A stretch of DNA of 64,000 nucleotides from Cyanosarcina radialis HA8281-LM2 (GTDB lineage: Bacteria > Cyanobacteriota > Cyanobacteriia > Cyanobacteriales > CCAP-1448), in NCBI GenBank assembly GCA_019359615.1, contig JAHHHA010000005.1, positions 233,256 through 297,255 of the forward strand. The letters run 5' to 3'. The position numbers and the translations under genes are program-made. The notes under the pieces are model-generated. The model had not been told where the DNA came from. It did no database searches and saw only the letters and a program-made list of their open reading frames with translations. Below are positions 8,493 to 17,055 of the stretch, one piece after another; position 1 is the first letter of the stretch, and each line of letters begins with the position of its first letter.

Positions 8493-8634
8493 GGCCGCAT
8501 TGGGAAATTTAAATGGGATAAAATTTTGGCTTCATATATCTTTATAATTCCCAGATAGGATGGGTAAATTAAACTGAGAAAGAAATTTTGAAGCCCCTAT
8601 GCCTGCGGACACCCCTTTTGGTGAGGTTAAATCG

Positions 8635-9408
8635 ATGCAACGGAGAATTATTGCCACTGTTATTCTACTCACAACTAATATAACTGCGCCAGCCCTGGCA
8701 GAAAATCCTGCCCAGACGATGCAATTGCTGTCTAAAAAACAGTGTCCGCAGTGCGAACTCAGCGGGGCTGGATTGACCATGGCAGAGTTATCTGGTGCTA
8801 ATCTCAACAGTGCTGACTTGCAGCGGGCCAATCTCAGCCGCACTAACCTCAGCGGTGCCGACTTGAGAAACGCTAATCTCAGAGGCGCTTCGCTCTATGG
8901 TGCTAACCTGATGGGGGCAGACCTGACTGGGGCAGACCTGACTGGGGCAGATTTACGGGATGCCTATTTGGTCAATGCCAATTTAGTTGGGGTCGATCTC
9001 AAGACGGTTTACTTGCAGGGAGCCATCGGCGTTCCCAGCTATGCTGGTACGCCGGAAGACTTCTATCGATGGGCGGTGGCAGAGTCTCAAAAAGGCAACG
9101 AGTTAGGAGCGATCGAGCATTACGATCGAGTCATAGCTGTAAAGGCTGATTTTGCGCCTGCTTACCTCGGTCGGGGAGTATCTCGCTATCGCTTAGGAGA
9201 TGAGGCTGGAGCCATTCAAGATGTCAAGACAGCTAGCAAGTTGTTTTCTACCCAAGGTAATACTCAGGGCTATCAGGCAGCCGAAAACTTCATTAAAGGC
9301 GTAGAACTAGCCCGCCAGCCCCCGAAAAAAGAACGTGAAGGAGGAGGTGGTGGTTTCCTCAATTTTCTAGGAGGCATTGGGTCGTTCCTGTTGCAGTTAC
9401 TCCTATAG
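8635..9408 (+). CDS. Exported pentapeptide-repeat protein with TPR
   Basis: A 257-residue protein. The signal peptide (MQRRIIATVILLTTNITAPA, then LA-E) favours the ATG at 8635 over one 12 codons upstream; GTGAGG lies 8-13 bases before it. CPQC follows at about residues 39-42, then some 15 A(D/N)LXX pentapeptides (for example LSGANLNSADLQRANLSRTN), which fold as a right-handed quadrilateral beta helix. A TPR-like pair follows (YRWAVAESQKGNELGAIEHY). The tail is glycine-rich and hydrophobic (GGGGGFLNFLGGIGSFLLQL) and may associate with a membrane. Location is probably lumen or periplasm. Common in cyanobacteria; molecular role unknown. Confidence 0.85.
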   Translation: MQRRIIATVILLTTNITAPALAENPAQTMQLLSKKQCPQCELSGAGLTMAELSGANLNSADLQRANLSRTNLSGADLRNANLRGASLYGANLMGADLTGADLTGADLRDAYLVNANLVGVDLKTVYLQGAIGVPSYAGTPEDFYRWAVAESQKGNELGAIEHYDRVIAVKADFAPAYLGRGVSRYRLGDEAGAIQDVKTASKLFSTQGNTQGYQAAENFIKGVELARQPPKKEREGGGGGFLNFLGGIGSFLLQLLL

Positions 9409-9448
9409 GCTGCTTATCGATCGCTTGCGTGCGATATTATGGCTAAAT

Positions 9449-10213
9449 CTAAGGACTCGCCATCTGCACCACCTTCTCTAACAGCCAAGGTGCAAACCGC
9501 TGACACCAAATCGCTAGATAACTTTGCCAGCCGACTAAAATTTCCTCAGCGTCTTTTTGCAGTCCAATCGTCAGGGATCTAGCAACTTGTTCCGGGGCTA
9601 TAGCTCTAACCCAACGAAATAACTCGAAGTCGCGCACCATATCGGTATCCGTTAGGGAAGGCATCAAGGCGACAACCTGAATATTGTGTTCGGCTAGTTC
9701 GCGGCGCAAGGCTTGAGTAAATCCTAAAAGGGCAAACTTAGTCGCCGAATAAGTCGCCATTGTCGGCGCAGCTACTTTTCCCATTAAGCTAGAAACGTTG
9801 ACAATCGTTCCCTCTTTTTGACTCGCCATCCGCCTGGCCAGCAGATGAGTCATGTTGTAAGTGCCTAACAAATTCAGGGTTAGCTCTTGTTGCACCTGGG
9901 GTAATTTAGATTGCAAAAAGTTGCTTTGGTAAGCTACTCCAGCACAATTGACTAACAGATGAATTGGCCCGTAAGTGCGCCAAGCTTGAGCCAAGGCAAT
10001 ATTAACTTCTACTGTCTGCGTCAAATCGATCGCTAACACCACAGCTTCTACTGCCATCGACTCAATTTCGCTGGCCACTTCAGCTAACTTTTCTCGGTTG
10101 CGTGCTACCAAGATCAGCCGCTGCATTCCTTGGCGGGCTAGTTCTAGAGCAATCGCTCGCCCGATTCCTCGTGAAGCCCCTGTAACTAGAGCCACTTTGC
10201 CGTGAATATCCAT
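9449..10213 (-). CDS. Short-chain dehydrogenase/reductase (SDR)
   Basis: A 254-residue classical SDR. The NAD(P) site TGASRGIG lies at residues 11-18, NCAGVAY is the NAG-type motif, and the catalytic set is S (NVSSLMG) with Y and K (YSATK). The arginine after the first strand (VARNREKL) suggests NADP(H) preference. Oxidises or reduces an unknown small substrate; a ketoacyl-reductase-like or dehydrogenase role is possible. No operon partners: it converges with the pentapeptide gene and is followed upstream by a long gene-poor stretch. Confidence 0.88.
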   Translation of the reverse strand: MDIHGKVALVTGASRGIGRAIALELARQGMQRLILVARNREKLAEVASEIESMAVEAVVLAIDLTQTVEVNIALAQAWRTYGPIHLLVNCAGVAYQSNFLQSKLPQVQQELTLNLLGTYNMTHLLARRMASQKEGTIVNVSSLMGKVAAPTMATYSATKFALLGFTQALRRELAEHNIQVVALMPSLTDTDMVRDFELFRWVRAIAPEQVARSLTIGLQKDAEEILVGWQSYLAIWCQRFAPWLLEKVVQMASP

Positions 10214-11335
10214 CAGTTTTTACCTCCAAAATTTTACAGGCGGAGCAGGGCAGGCAAGATGCCTGCCTCACAAGAATTCAATCGAGCATTGGTATGAAGC
10301 TTGAGAGCGATGACAAATCAACCCAGGGCAAATTTCCTGGTGTTTAGACGGGGAAGTATTACCCAATTTGGTTTTGAGAGCTTTGTATTTCTTGAGTCCG
10401 CGCAGGCAGGCGGTGGTTTTATAGCCCTGCCTTTAGTCTCCAGGCAATTTCTGAATCTATCTGCGAGGAGAACTTTTTACAGCGGAGCGAGAGGCTGTAA
10501 CACTAGCAAAAAGAAATGAATAGGCTCATAGGTTATACCTCTCCTAGAGTCGAGTGTCGATCGAAACGATTAACCAAGCACACTCTAACAACTAAATCAA
10601 GCCTGTGCAACATTTTTTAATAAATTTTTTTAATATTTCTTTACAATTGAGAATCGGCGATCGCCTCTACCAACAACCTAGATTTACCCGACGCGGAGCT
10701 TCCGGTTACTAATTCCCTAATCCTATAGCCGATAATCGATCCCCTTTCTCAAACGGGCAATTTTCTCAAACCCCAGTTTAGCTAACATTTTTTCATAAGT
10801 TTTTCTAAATACTTGAGTAACCAATGTATCGCTTGTCTCTCAATTCGATCGTTCCTGAAAAAATTGTCATCTTAAATACATAGGTTTGACATCAAAAAGA
10901 CACATAGCTAGGCAGACATAAATATTTATGGTTGAGGTGAGGGCAGAGAAAAGACTAGAAATAGCTTAATTTCCCCAAGACAAGTAGAATAGCGATCGAA
11001 AGTCATCGATGACTGAATCTCACTTAAAGCGAGTTCTGACATTTGAGCCGATATCGATCGCCCTCAGCCTTTTGGGTTTCGCACCGAGAACTAGTCTCAA
11101 CTCCAGCTTGAAGTCAAACTTTTGTAAAGATCTATGTAAATCTCAGACCGGGCGGTTGTTTTTGAGAAATTCCCATCGCTGGGTCGCGATTCCCTGGCAG
11201 ATGAGGTGTAAAGAGGATGTTGTCAGTCTCACTTCAGCGTTTTTTTATCTAATTTGTTTTATCGATGGCTACCGACTCTGATATAAGTTAGATATTAAGC
11301 TTTGTAAGATTTTCTAAGATTAGGGAGATTCCAAC
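10214..11335. other. 1.1 kb gene-poor leader upstream of cpcG
   Basis: No gene I can support. Two open frames (10301-10519 and 11009-11281) show no domain, no ribosome binding site and repeat-derived sequence. Bases 10241-10275 carry a REP-like palindrome (GGGCAGGCAAGATGCCTGCC). Bases 10395-10440 carry a GAGTCCGCGCAGGC repeat distantly like the 1651 and 13187 copies. Bases 10600-10650 are AT-rich. Bases 11303-11321 contain TAAGATTTTC and TAAGATTAGG, a short direct repeat just before the cpcG ribosome binding site AGGGAG (11322-11327). A long untranslated leader for cpcG is possible. Confidence 0.45.
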
Positions 11336-12091
11336 GTGGCAATTCCTTTATTAAGCTACGCCCCCAAGAGTCAAAATCAACGGGTGGCGGGATATGAAAC
11401 CCCTGGTGACGAACAACCGAGAACTTATACCACCGATAACATCCTCTCTCCTGGAGATATGGGTGTCTTGATCGAAGCCGCCTATCGTCAAATCTTTTTC
11501 CATGCCTTCAAGTGGGATCGCGAAGTGGCGCTGGAGTCTCAACTCCGTAACGGTCAGATTACCGTCCGCGACTTCATTCGCGGATTGCTGTTGTCTAAAA
11601 CCTACTACAACAGCTTCTACGAAAAGAATAGCAACTACCGCTTTGTCGAACACTGCGTCCAAAAGGTGCTAGGGCGCGATGTCTACAGCGAACGGGAAAA
11701 GATTGCTTGGTCGATCGTGGTCGCTAATAAGGGAATCGCTGGCTTAGCCGATGCCCTATTGAACAGCGAAGAGTACCTGTCTAACTTCGGTTACAATACC
11801 GTTCCCTATCAGCGGCGGCGAATTCTGCCAGGTCGGGCGCAGGGCGAACTTCCATTTAACATCAAGTCTCCGCGCTACGATGCCTACCACCGCGCTCAGT
11901 TAGGCTTCCCTCAAATTGTTTGGCAGATGGAAGTCAAGAGTTTTGTGCCCCAAGACAAGCGGGCCAAAGCTGGCGATCCTTCTCTGTACAAATCTTTGGC
12001 GCAAGGCATTAATTTACCAACGAGCGTCCCACCCAGAGTTACAGCGTCAAATATAGGCGATTACGAATCTAAAGTACCTCGTCGCCGTTAG
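11336..12091 (+). CDS. cpcG: Phycobilisome rod-core linker polypeptide CpcG
   Basis: A 251-residue rod-core linker, which attaches phycocyanin rods to the allophycocyanin core of the phycobilisome. The single linker domain (about residues 20-150) shows [51 protein letters not shown] and [20 protein letters not shown], all diagnostic. The tail ends in a charged VPRRR, with no C-terminal hydrophobic helix. It is therefore the CpcG1-like (classical phycobilisome) rather than the membrane CpcG2/CpcL type. The start is GTG with AGGGAG nine bases upstream. It stands apart from any cpcBAC genes, as in strains with dispersed cpcG paralogues. Confidence 0.94.
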   Translation: MAIPLLSYAPKSQNQRVAGYETPGDEQPRTYTTDNILSPGDMGVLIEAAYRQIFFHAFKWDREVALESQLRNGQITVRDFIRGLLLSKTYYNSFYEKNSNYRFVEHCVQKVLGRDVYSEREKIAWSIVVANKGIAGLADALLNSEEYLSNFGYNTVPYQRRRILPGRAQGELPFNIKSPRYDAYHRAQLGFPQIVWQMEVKSFVPQDKRAKAGDPSLYKSLAQGINLPTSVPPRVTASNIGDYESKVPRRR

Positions 12092-12106
12092 AGAAGTGTG
12101 AAGTTT

Positions 12107-12230
12107 GTAGGGGCAAAGCATTTGGACGGTTAGTTATTGGCATGGAGCTAAGACTTATCGCCGAACGCTTTGCCCGCAGTTGAGTGTTGAGTGTTGAGTT
12201 AACGAAAGTTGATTCAGCACTTAACACTCA
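12107..12230. repeat. GTAGGGGCAAAGC palindrome and GTTGAGT tandem run
   Basis: GTAGGGGCAAAGCATT (12110-12125) and CGAACGCTTTGCCC (12162-12176) are arms of an imperfect inverted repeat. TGAGTGTTGAGTGTTGAGTT (12181-12200) is an STRR-like heptamer run, with an inverted partner ACTTAACACTCA at 12219-12230. The latter supplies the TGA stop (12230-12228) of the minus-strand pseudouridine synthase. It could act as a terminator between the convergent genes. Confidence 0.65.
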
Positions 12231-13271
12231 ATTTTGTTTGAGGCGATGGCGCAGCACGTCTAATAGGGTGGTGAAGTTTGGGGGTAAAGGAGCGATCGCG
12301 CAAATCTCAGTTCCCAATTGGGGATGTTGTAAAGTCAGCCGCCAAGCATGAAGAGCTTGTCCTGAAAGGTTCACACCGATCGATCGCCCAGAACTGTAAA
12401 CCGGATCTCCAACGATAGGATGACCGATATGGGAACTGTGAACCCGAATTTGATGGGTGCGTCCGGTTTCTAGTTGAAAGTGCATCAAAGTATAATTACC
12501 CAGCCGTTCTTTGACTTGCCAGCGAGTAACCGCAGGGCGGCCGCCTTTGGTTTCTGGCACTACAGCCATTTTCTGGCGATCGACTCGATGGCGACCGATG
12601 GGGAAGTCAATTGTGCCGCTATCGGCTCGCGGAGAACCATAGACGATACCTAAGTATTCTCGACGGGCAGTTTTAGCTTTGATTTGAGCTTGCAAGTGTT
12701 GGTGGGCAAAATCATTTTTGGCAATAGCGATCGCCCCAGTGGTATCTTTATCCAAACGGTGGACGATTCCTGGGCGTTGCACCCCACCGATGCCGGAGAG
12801 ATCGTGGCAATGAGCCAAAATTGCATTTACTAACGTTCCCGCCTCATGGCCCGCCGCTGGATGCACGACTAACCCAGCAGGTTTGTTGACGATCAGCAAG
12901 CAGTCATCTTCGTAGAGAATATCGAGGGGAATAGCTTCTGGTTGCAAGTCGAGAGGTTGAGATGCCGGGATTGTAAGATGGATGCGATCGCCTGGTTTGA
13001 GTTTGGTATTTTTGTTCGTACAGATGCGATCGTTAAGTCGCACGCAGCTTTGAGCGATCGATTTTTGCAGTCGGGCGCGAGATAGATCGGGTAACTGACT
13101 GGCTAGCCAGAGATCGAGGCGGTTGATTTTGCCTTGTGCTTCGACTTGCAGATCGATTTCTAACTCAGTTGGCGATCCATTGACCCTGGCGGTTGAAACC
13201 GCAGCTACACAGTCAAAGTCCGCCTGCGCGGACTCAAGACTAAACGATCGATCGCTATTCTTATGCTCCAT
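12228..13271 (-). CDS. rluD: RluA-family 23S rRNA pseudouridine synthase (RluD-like)
   Basis: A 347-residue enzyme that isomerises uridine to pseudouridine in 23S rRNA. An S4 RNA-binding domain (INRLDLWLASQLPDLSRARL) is followed by the catalytic domain: YEDDCLLIVNKPAGLVVHP, GIVHRLDKDTTGA (catalytic Asp), HQIRVHSSHIGHPIVGDPVY. I place the start at ATG 13271, which overlaps the upstream gene's stop (ATGGAGCATAA) and has a G-rich site before it. Residues about 13-29 (ESAQADFDCVAAVSTA) are encoded by an interspersed repeat also found at 1651-1699, and the whole segment before the S4 domain (about 45 residues) looks non-essential. Possibly co-transcribed with the dehydratase-like gene. RluD versus another RluA member is not certain. 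Confidence 0.9.
   Translation of the reverse strand: MEHKNSDRSFSLESAQADFDCVAAVSTARVNGSPTELEIDLQVEAQGKINRLDLWLASQLPDLSRARLQKSIAQSCVRLNDRICTNKNTKLKPGDRIHLTIPASQPLDLQPEAIPLDILYEDDCLLIVNKPAGLVVHPAAGHEAGTLVNAILAHCHDLSGIGGVQRPGIVHRLDKDTTGAIAIAKNDFAHQHLQAQIKAKTARREYLGIVYGSPRADSGTIDFPIGRHRVDRQKMAVVPETKGGRPAVTRWQVKERLGNYTLMHFQLETGRTHQIRVHSSHIGHPIVGDPVYSSGRSIGVNLSGQALHAWRLTLQHPQLGTEICAIAPLPPNFTTLLDVLRHRLKQN
13187..13234. repeat. Interspersed repeat, GGCGGTTGAAACCGC family, copy 2 (inside rluD)
   Basis: Same unit as 1651-1699, differing mainly at the bases after CTACAC (AGTCAA here, GATCGA there). It lies wholly within the 5' coding part of the pseudouridine synthase gene without breaking the frame. 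Confidence 0.85.
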
Positions 13272-14238
13272 ACCCCCCAAATATTTTCCCAACTCGAGTC
13301 AAATCGACGTTACCGCCGCTGATAATGACACCGATTCTAGCTCCTGGTGCTTTCACTGCCCCGCCAAGTAATGCCGCTGCTGCTAGCGCTCCTGTTGGTT
13401 CTACTACTATTTTCAAGCGTTCCCACAACAAGAACATAGTGCGGACAATGGCCGCTTCCGATACTGTCACCATATCATCGACGTAATTTAGCACCAAAGG
13501 AAAGGTAATTCGACCCAAACTGGGAGTACGCGCCCCATCCGCAATGGTATCGGCTCGCTCGATCGTTTGCAGGGTTCGGCTGTGAAAGGAACGGGTAGCA
13601 TCGTCGGCCAGTTCTGGTTCTACCCCGATCGCTTTACACTCAGGTAAAAGAGTTTTGGCAGCAATGGCACTGCCAGAGAGCAATCCGCCACCGCCGCAAC
13701 CGACTAAGAGTAAATCTAGTTCGCCGACTTCTTCGATTAGTTCTTTGGCGGCTGTCCCCTGACCCGCAACGATCTGAGGGTGGTCGTAGGGCGGAATTAT
13801 GGTTAAACCTCTTTCTTGGGCTAAAGCTTGGGTTAATTCTTCTCGTTTGCTTTCTTGACGTTGGTATAAAATTACTTCCGCCCCGTACCCCCTAGTAGCT
13901 GCAAGCTTGACGGCGGGCGCGTCGTCAGGCATGACGATGGTAGCAGGAACGCCCAGCAATTGTCCGGCCAGGGCAATCGCTTGGGCGTGATTTCCCGAAG
14001 AAAAGGTGATAACACCTTGTTGTTTTTGGGCTGCCGATAGCTGCGAGAGCGCGTTGTAAGCCCCCCGAAACTTAAAAGCACCCGCGCGTTGGAAGTTCTC
14101 GCATTTAAAGAAGACTTGGCTATTAGTTAGTCGATCGACTGTAGTTGATGTGAAAACAGGCGTTCGACGAGCTACGCCAGCCAAACGTCGAGCGGCGGCT
14201 TCGATGTCAGCGAAAGTAACAGAGTGAGGCTTTAGCAT
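13261..14238 (-). CDS. Threonine dehydratase-like PLP enzyme (IlvA/serine racemase type)
   Basis: A 325-residue fold-type II PLP enzyme. The Schiff-base lysine is in FKFRGAYNAL, phosphate loop GCGGGGLLSG, SSGNHAQAIALA, and SGGNVDL near the C-terminus. The regulatory ACT domain of biosynthetic IlvA is missing. The protein therefore resembles catabolic threonine ammonia-lyase, threo-3-hydroxyaspartate ammonia-lyase or serine racemase. Substrate is L-threonine, serine or a hydroxy-aspartate, giving a 2-oxo acid plus ammonia. It overlaps the start of the pseudouridine synthase gene by 11 bases, which suggests translational coupling. Exact substrate cannot be read from sequence. Confidence 0.87.
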   Translation of the reverse strand: MLKPHSVTFADIEAAARRLAGVARRTPVFTSTTVDRLTNSQVFFKCENFQRAGAFKFRGAYNALSQLSAAQKQQGVITFSSGNHAQAIALAGQLLGVPATIVMPDDAPAVKLAATRGYGAEVILYQRQESKREELTQALAQERGLTIIPPYDHPQIVAGQGTAAKELIEEVGELDLLLVGCGGGGLLSGSAIAAKTLLPECKAIGVEPELADDATRSFHSRTLQTIERADTIADGARTPSLGRITFPLVLNYVDDMVTVSEAAIVRTMFLLWERLKIVVEPTGALAAAALLGGAVKAPGARIGVIISGGNVDLTRVGKIFGGYGA

Positions 14239-14316
14239 TAGACCTCATGCAAAAGTGAAAAAATTATTGTTTATCAGACTAAAGCCCTCAAAGCCCTAAC
14301 TTATTACTTATTACTT

Positions 14317-14431
14317 ATATAGCCAGTCTAAATTATTCATGAAATTGTGGGATAGCCGTCCCGGCTGTCCCACAGGCAGGCAGGATGCCTGCGCTACAAG
14401 ATTGTTCGCCAATGAAATAGACTCGCTATAT
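14317..14431. mobile_element. MITE-like element 1 with TATAGC terminal inverted repeats
   Basis: A 115-base unit bounded by inverted ends. Left is ATATAGCCAGTCTAAATTAT; right, read inverted, is ATATAGCGAGTCTATTTCAT. They match at about 17 of the first 20 bases. TA at both edges is compatible with TA target duplication as in IS630/Tc1-type elements (inference). The interior carries REP-like palindromes (GGGATAGCCGTCCCGGCTGT and GGCAGGCAGGATGCCTGC). The right end provides the TAG stop of the methyltransferase gene. A second, partly degraded copy in inverse orientation lies at 17810-17918. Confidence 0.65.
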
Positions 14432-15091
14432 CTTAACCGCACACCCAAGCTGTTGGGGATCTTGCGTATCTATAACATAAATAGCATAGTTTTGGAGAAC
14501 ATCGATCGCGGCTCGCTGGACGTTAGGTTCGACAAAATCGTGAAACAGAATAATCGCTCCTGGCTTTAAGTAGGGAGCCACAATTTCTAATTCTGACTTC
14601 ACTCCTTCGTAGTCGTGAAGGCTATCTTGAAAAAATAGATCTGGTACTACCTTTTCTAATACTTTGGGCATCATTTCTGTCGATGGTTGTCCGCGATGCA
14701 ATTCGACGCGCGATCGCAAATTCTTAGGAATATACTTGCCAGCATGAGAATAAAGATCGAACGTATAAACCTTGCCAGAATTGCCAATATCTTCTAAAGC
14801 CGCAGCTAAATAAGCTGTAGAATACCCCCAATAAGTCCCCGTTTCAAATACGCAATCGGTCTTGATGGCTCTACATATATTATACAAAGCTTGAGCGGTA
14901 TCTGGATGCACCGTATTCGAGCGAGCCAATCCTCGGATGATGTTCCTAATTACCTTAAGGGGGATAAACTGACGCAACCAATACTCCCGTTGTCGAATGA
15001 CATCTACAGCATCAATAGCACTAAGATAGGTAAAATCATCGGGGATATGACAATGGGTTTTCAGGAGATGATGAAGGCTAATAACTTCCAC
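14426..15091 (-). CDS. Class I SAM-dependent methyltransferase
   Basis: A 221-residue methyltransferase of the class I Rossmann type (Methyltransf_24-like). The SAM loop is VFETGTYWGYSTAYLAAAL, followed by an acidic strand VYTFDLYS, LFFQDSLHDYEGVKSEL and PGAIILFHDF. Substrate unknown; position in the glycan locus suggests a sugar or glycan methyltransferase. The last codons (AAG ATA TAG) come from the end of the MITE-like element, so the native C-terminus has probably been cut and replaced. It is the last gene of a four-gene minus-strand run (17760 to 14426). Confidence 0.82.
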   Translation of the reverse strand: MEVISLHHLLKTHCHIPDDFTYLSAIDAVDVIRQREYWLRQFIPLKVIRNIIRGLARSNTVHPDTAQALYNICRAIKTDCVFETGTYWGYSTAYLAAALEDIGNSGKVYTFDLYSHAGKYIPKNLRSRVELHRGQPSTEMMPKVLEKVVPDLFFQDSLHDYEGVKSELEIVAPYLKPGAIILFHDFVEPNVQRAAIDVLQNYAIYVIDTQDPQQLGCAVKI

Positions 15092-15112
15092 GATCTATGG
15101 CAATGAATTTTC

Positions 15113-15859
15113 TCAAGATGGCTTAACAAACTGCCGACCAGTATAGTCTAAATAGTGTAATTTAGGATCGATCTGGCGGTGCTGGAAAAATTCGGTAACG
15201 GCCTTTCTCGCTCCTGCCCAGTGACCGTAATCGTCGATTTGAATTACGCCCCCTGGACTGACGCGATCGTACAAATGCTCTAGGCAGGATTTGACGCTTT
15301 CGTACCAATCGCCATCAACGTGCAGCACGGCAATTTTCTCCACCTCAGCCACGGGCAGAGTATCTTGAAATAGTCCTTTGATGAGGCGGGAACGTTCTAA
15401 AATTCCGCATTGCTGGAACAGATTTTCTACCTCTGACAACTCGCCTCGGCACTTGCCAGTCCAGAATTTAGCTCGATCGTAGTCGGGATCGGCAGCGGTT
15501 GGCGGCGGTAAACCCTCAAAAGTATCGAACACCCATAACTGGCGATTTGAGTTCAGGCGATTGAGAGTTAACCCCATGAAGGCAGCACTACCCCCAAGGG
15601 CCGTGCCGCATTCAACTACGTCGCCAGGAATTTGGCGATCGATCGCGTATTTAATCGCCCGTTCCAGCCCGCGCAACCGGGCAGTCGAACAACTAGTGTA
15701 GGGACGAATGAGGCGATAGTTTTTGGCAAACTCTGTCGGCAAGATAGCATCAGCTATCCGGTTGGGAAGATCGCGCCATTGCCGCCACTTGGAGGAAATC
15801 TTATCGATCGAGAGCGTGGAAAAATTCAAGTTTTTATTCTCAATTGTATGGATGGACAA
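15113..15859 (-). CDS. TylF/MycF-type O-methyltransferase
   Basis: A 248-residue member of the macrocin-O-methyltransferase family. Markers: DVVECGTALGGSAAFMG (SAM loop), VFDTFEGLPPPT (the DTFEGLP hallmark), LHVDGDWYESVKSCLEHLYD and GGVIQIDDYGHWAGARKAV. The aspartates of HVDGDWYES and IDDYG are the usual Mg2+ ligands. TylF/MycF methylate hydroxyls of deoxysugars on macrolides; cyanobacterial members next to glycosyltransferases probably methylate a sugar of a surface glycan. It lies 21 bases upstream of the next methyltransferase gene and is part of the same minus-strand run. Confidence 0.87.
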   Translation of the reverse strand: MSIHTIENKNLNFSTLSIDKISSKWRQWRDLPNRIADAILPTEFAKNYRLIRPYTSCSTARLRGLERAIKYAIDRQIPGDVVECGTALGGSAAFMGLTLNRLNSNRQLWVFDTFEGLPPPTAADPDYDRAKFWTGKCRGELSEVENLFQQCGILERSRLIKGLFQDTLPVAEVEKIAVLHVDGDWYESVKSCLEHLYDRVSPGGVIQIDDYGHWAGARKAVTEFFQHRQIDPKLHYLDYTGRQFVKPS

Positions 15860-15881
15860 TTTATACAGTAAAGGTTAAAGG

Positions 15882-17036
15882 TTAAGGCGGAAATTTCCCC
15901 CTTTTCGCATCATCTTCGATCGCTCGTTCGTAAGCTAAGGCAATTTTATCGGCGGCGCTAGCCCAGGTGTATGTTTGCGCTTTTTGGTTGGCAGCTTCCC
16001 CCAACCGCCTCGCTAGTAATTCGTCGTTTGCCAGACGTTCCAAACAGTCGGTTAAGGCGGCAATATCGCCTACTGGTACGGTTAGACCATCAACGCCGCT
16101 TTCAATCAAATCTGCCATGCCACAGATATTAGTAGTGACAATTGCCAATCCCATGGCGGCCGCTTCGATCGTTACTAAAGGTTGTCCTTCAAAATAGGAA
16201 GGTAACGCGAAGATGGAATTTTGGCGGTAAAGTTCGATGAGTTCCTCGTTGCTCGATAGTTGGGGAATTACCTTAACTCGATGACGCAGATCTGGAGCAA
16301 ACTCTGCTAATACTATATCGGGATCGAGACTGCATCCAGCTACAGTAAACGACAGAGACGAGTGACGTTGCATCACCTGACTGACGGCGGGCACTAAATC
16401 TAACTTGCCCTTTCTTAACGACCACGTACCTAGAAATAAAATTCCAGAGCGAGGATAGCCCGATTTGACGGCGGCATTACCAGCTAAAATAAACTCCGGC
16501 TCGACACCGCTGTGATGTTGCGTCAGCCGATTTCCAGGCACACCCATTTGTTTCAAATAAGCGATGTCTTCAGAATTAGAGCAGATAATATGATTGGCGT
16601 GCCGCAGTCCGTAGGTTGACTGTAAGGTTAAAATATCGACGTACCGCAGAGATAAGGGGATCGGCAGATTTTTTTGCCTGTTATAGGCGATCGTTGCTTG
16701 TCGATTGCGTTTTTGGATGCCATAAGAAAATAGCACCACTGGCGGCAGATCTTTTCTAATTTGTTTGGCGATGCAATAAGGGGCTGCTAAAGGTTCGTGG
16801 ATATCGACTAGATCGTACTTTTTTCCCTCTCGTGCTAGGCGATCGATTAGCTTTGGTATTTGCAGTGGTATCGTTAATTTTCGCCAAAAACTCGATTTAG
16901 TTGCCTGAAAACTTTCTGCAAATAGATAATCGACTTGATGCCCCTGGGCGCTCAATATATCTCCCGTACAGTACATGGTGCGAGACATACCACCAGTACG
17001 ATTGTTGGGGACGTTAGCTATACGCAGAATTCGCAT
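15882..17036 (-). CDS. GT4-family glycosyltransferase
   Basis: A 384-residue GT-B glycosyltransferase of family 4. N-terminal MRILRIANVPNNRTGGMSRT is the acceptor-side loop. The C-terminal donor domain shows GILFLGTWSLRKGKLDLVPAV, ALPSYFEGQPLVTIEAAAMG (the E-x7-E motif) and GLTVPVGD. Start is ATG 17036: an upstream start would overlap the neighbouring methyltransferase by 55 bases, while 17036 leaves a 19-base gap and begins exactly at the conserved first strand. Transfers an NDP-activated sugar to an unknown acceptor, presumably a lipid-linked glycan on the cytoplasmic face. Confidence 0.9.
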   Translation of the reverse strand: MRILRIANVPNNRTGGMSRTMYCTGDILSAQGHQVDYLFAESFQATKSSFWRKLTIPLQIPKLIDRLAREGKKYDLVDIHEPLAAPYCIAKQIRKDLPPVVLFSYGIQKRNRQATIAYNRQKNLPIPLSLRYVDILTLQSTYGLRHANHIICSNSEDIAYLKQMGVPGNRLTQHHSGVEPEFILAGNAAVKSGYPRSGILFLGTWSLRKGKLDLVPAVSQVMQRHSSLSFTVAGCSLDPDIVLAEFAPDLRHRVKVIPQLSSNEELIELYRQNSIFALPSYFEGQPLVTIEAAAMGLAIVTTNICGMADLIESGVDGLTVPVGDIAALTDCLERLANDELLARRLGEAANQKAQTYTWASAADKIALAYERAIEDDAKRGKFPP

Positions 17037-17055
17037 TTTTGTCCTACATCTGAAG

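Noticed and set aside
10301..10519. 72-codon plus-strand frame before cpcG
   Set aside because: Contains repeat-derived sequence (GAGTCCGCGCAGGC) and no domain or ribosome site.
11009..11281. 90-codon frame just upstream of cpcG
   Set aside because: Protein is not domain-like, no Shine-Dalgarno; more likely leader sequence.
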